DNA of 5,647 nt from Xanthobacteraceae bacterium (lineage in GTDB: Bacteria; Pseudomonadota; Alphaproteobacteria; Rhizobiales; Xanthobacteraceae): NCBI GenBank assembly GCA_030043175.1, contig JASHYD010001394.1, positions 1-5,647 on the forward strand, in the 5' to 3' direction. Positions 5,220 to 5,647 of the stretch are shown in pieces. The position numbers and the translations under genes were made by a program. Numbering within the stretch: position 1 is the stretch's first letter; the number at the start of each line of letters is the position of its first letter. Under the pieces are notes generated by a model. That model had not been told where the DNA came from and did not search any database. It saw nothing but the letters and a program-made list of their open reading frames with translations.

Positions 5220-5402
5220 CTAAGCCTTGTCTGCCGCGCCTGCCTCTCTTTCGAGTCGCCCCGCCACCTCCTCGTAGGTCGCAGCGATTTGGCGCATGAG
5301 ACGTTTGCAATCGGGATCGTTAAAGGTCTCGGCTTTGACCAGTGCTTCCTCGGCGCGGTCTCGCAATTCTTGGACGATCGCGAGCAGCTTGAGATCCGGC
5401 AT
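5220..5402 (-). CDS. 60-residue helical protein of unknown function
   Basis: I start it at the ATG at 5402 (MPDLKLLAIVQELRDRAEEA). GGGAAGGGG lies 6 bases upstream, and the 18 residues before it in frame (from a TTG at 5456) are Pro-rich and unlike the family. The stop is the TAG at 5222-5220. The body is two amphipathic helices split around ETFNDPDCKRLMRQIAATYE and ending EVAGRLEREAGAADKA. From memory this is a common small protein type in Bradyrhizobium (MPDLKLLAxVQELRxRAEE). No function is assigned that I know. It is the first of two short helical proteins read in the same direction, so the pair may be co-expressed and could interact, which is inference. Confidence 0.78.
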   Translation of the reverse strand: MPDLKLLAIVQELRDRAEEALVKAETFNDPDCKRLMRQIAATYEEVAGRLEREAGAADKA

Positions 5403-5456
5403 TGGAGGCCCCTTCCCGCTGTAGATGCGGGGAGAGGGAATACACGGCTGATCCAA

Positions 5457-5647
5457 TCCTGACAGTAAGGTTTCATACCTTCGCTCGGCATGACGCCGCC
5501 TACATCGTAAAGAGCCCCGGCCCCTTTGGATGAGGTGATTGACCGCCAGAACCGGACAGCGTAAGAATTGCCCTTCATCTCCTTGTAGCGGCGCTTCGGC
5601 GCCGCTTTCTTTATGGCCGACTCGATGCGTTCGACCAGGGTTCGCAG
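5457..5647 (-). CDS. Possible C-terminal part of a protein entering from the right edge (partial)
   Basis: The minus frame is open from the last base inward and reads LRTLVERIESAIKKAAPKRR, then YKEMKGNSYAVRFWRSITSS, then KGAGALYDVGGVMPSEGMK. The first 40 or so residues look like genuine protein: a basic amphipathic helix followed by an aromatic-rich segment. I do not recognise the family. An ATG at 5578 behind AAGGAG (5585-5580) could instead be a start. The frame does not stop before the next gene; it continues as the shadow of 5220-5402 and merges with the frame of 4964-5152. The true C-terminus is therefore unclear, and the inner boundary given is my estimate. A lost stop or a frameshift is possible. 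Confidence 0.35.
5587..5614 (+). terminator. Terminator-like hairpin with a cTTCGg loop and T-rich tail
   Basis: AGCGGCGC (5587-5594) and GCGCCGCT (5599-5606) form a perfect 8-bp stem around TTCG, the very stable cUUCGg tetraloop. TTCTTTAT follows. This has the form of a plus-strand intrinsic terminator. However, no plus-strand gene ends nearby, and on the minus strand the same bases encode KKAAPKRRYK in an open frame, which could create the hairpin through codon choice alone. I therefore rate it low as a working terminator. Confidence 0.35.

Noticed and set aside
5153..5578. N-terminal two-thirds of the 204-residue minus frame ending at 4964, as part of that gene
   Set aside because: Across 5220-5402 it is the shadow of the MPDLKLLA gene in another frame. 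The helical protein starts naturally at the GTG at 5152.
1..5647. CRISPR array, tRNA, rRNA, intact insertion sequence or transposase
   Set aside because: I saw no regularly spaced direct repeats, no tRNA arm pattern, no transposase motifs and no paired terminal inverted repeats with target duplication.

Overview
The window most resembles a Bradyrhizobium-like alphaproteobacterium (Nitrobacteraceae/Rhizobiales). This rests on remembered family resemblance, not a search. The supporting genes are a branched-chain amino acid type periplasmic binding protein without its transporter, a short stand-alone ATP-dependent DNA ligase, and several tiny proteins of a kind common in these genomes (starts MAKKPEP, MAVPPKEP, FDPEATAAM, MPDLKLLA). 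Most of the window is an accessory patchwork of small genes, gene fragments and long non-coding stretches.

Layout. Bases 1-418 hold two plus-strand genes of unknown function, the first cut by the window edge, at about 49% GC. At about 420 the composition jumps to about 67% GC for roughly 550 bases, with no gene I can recognise. This block ends inside the beginning of a broken minus-strand gene (MAKKPEP...), whose promoter is intact at 1040-1068. Bases 1069-1332 are the upstream region of the one large intact gene, a secreted substrate-binding protein (1333-2553). It is followed by a 10-bp-stem hairpin (2568-2610).

Converging on it from the right is a frameshifted DNA ligase gene (2664-3390, minus). 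In front of the ligase lies a second copy of the MAKK promoter-and-start segment (3387-3476), and before that an intact 92-residue gene (3502-3780, minus). A divergent intergenic region with a nested inverted repeat (3832-3895) separates this from two plus-strand small genes (3925-4221 and 4450-4728). The right end carries a probable two-gene minus-strand operon of short, charged helical proteins (5402-5220, then 5152-4964) and a reading frame entering from outside the window.

How it works together. No single pathway links the genes. The binding protein would capture a small solute in the periplasm and must borrow a permease encoded elsewhere. The ligase is probably dead: an apparent 5-base deletion separates its nucleotide-binding lysine from the rest of the catalytic domain. 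The most unusual feature is a promoter-start module present twice (TTGAAC, 17 bases, GATAnT, 6 bases, ATG GCC AAG AA). Its geometry predicts leaderless transcripts, and both copies are attached to broken reading frames. I did not find a convincing new multi-gene system, CRISPR array, tRNA, rRNA or intact mobile element.
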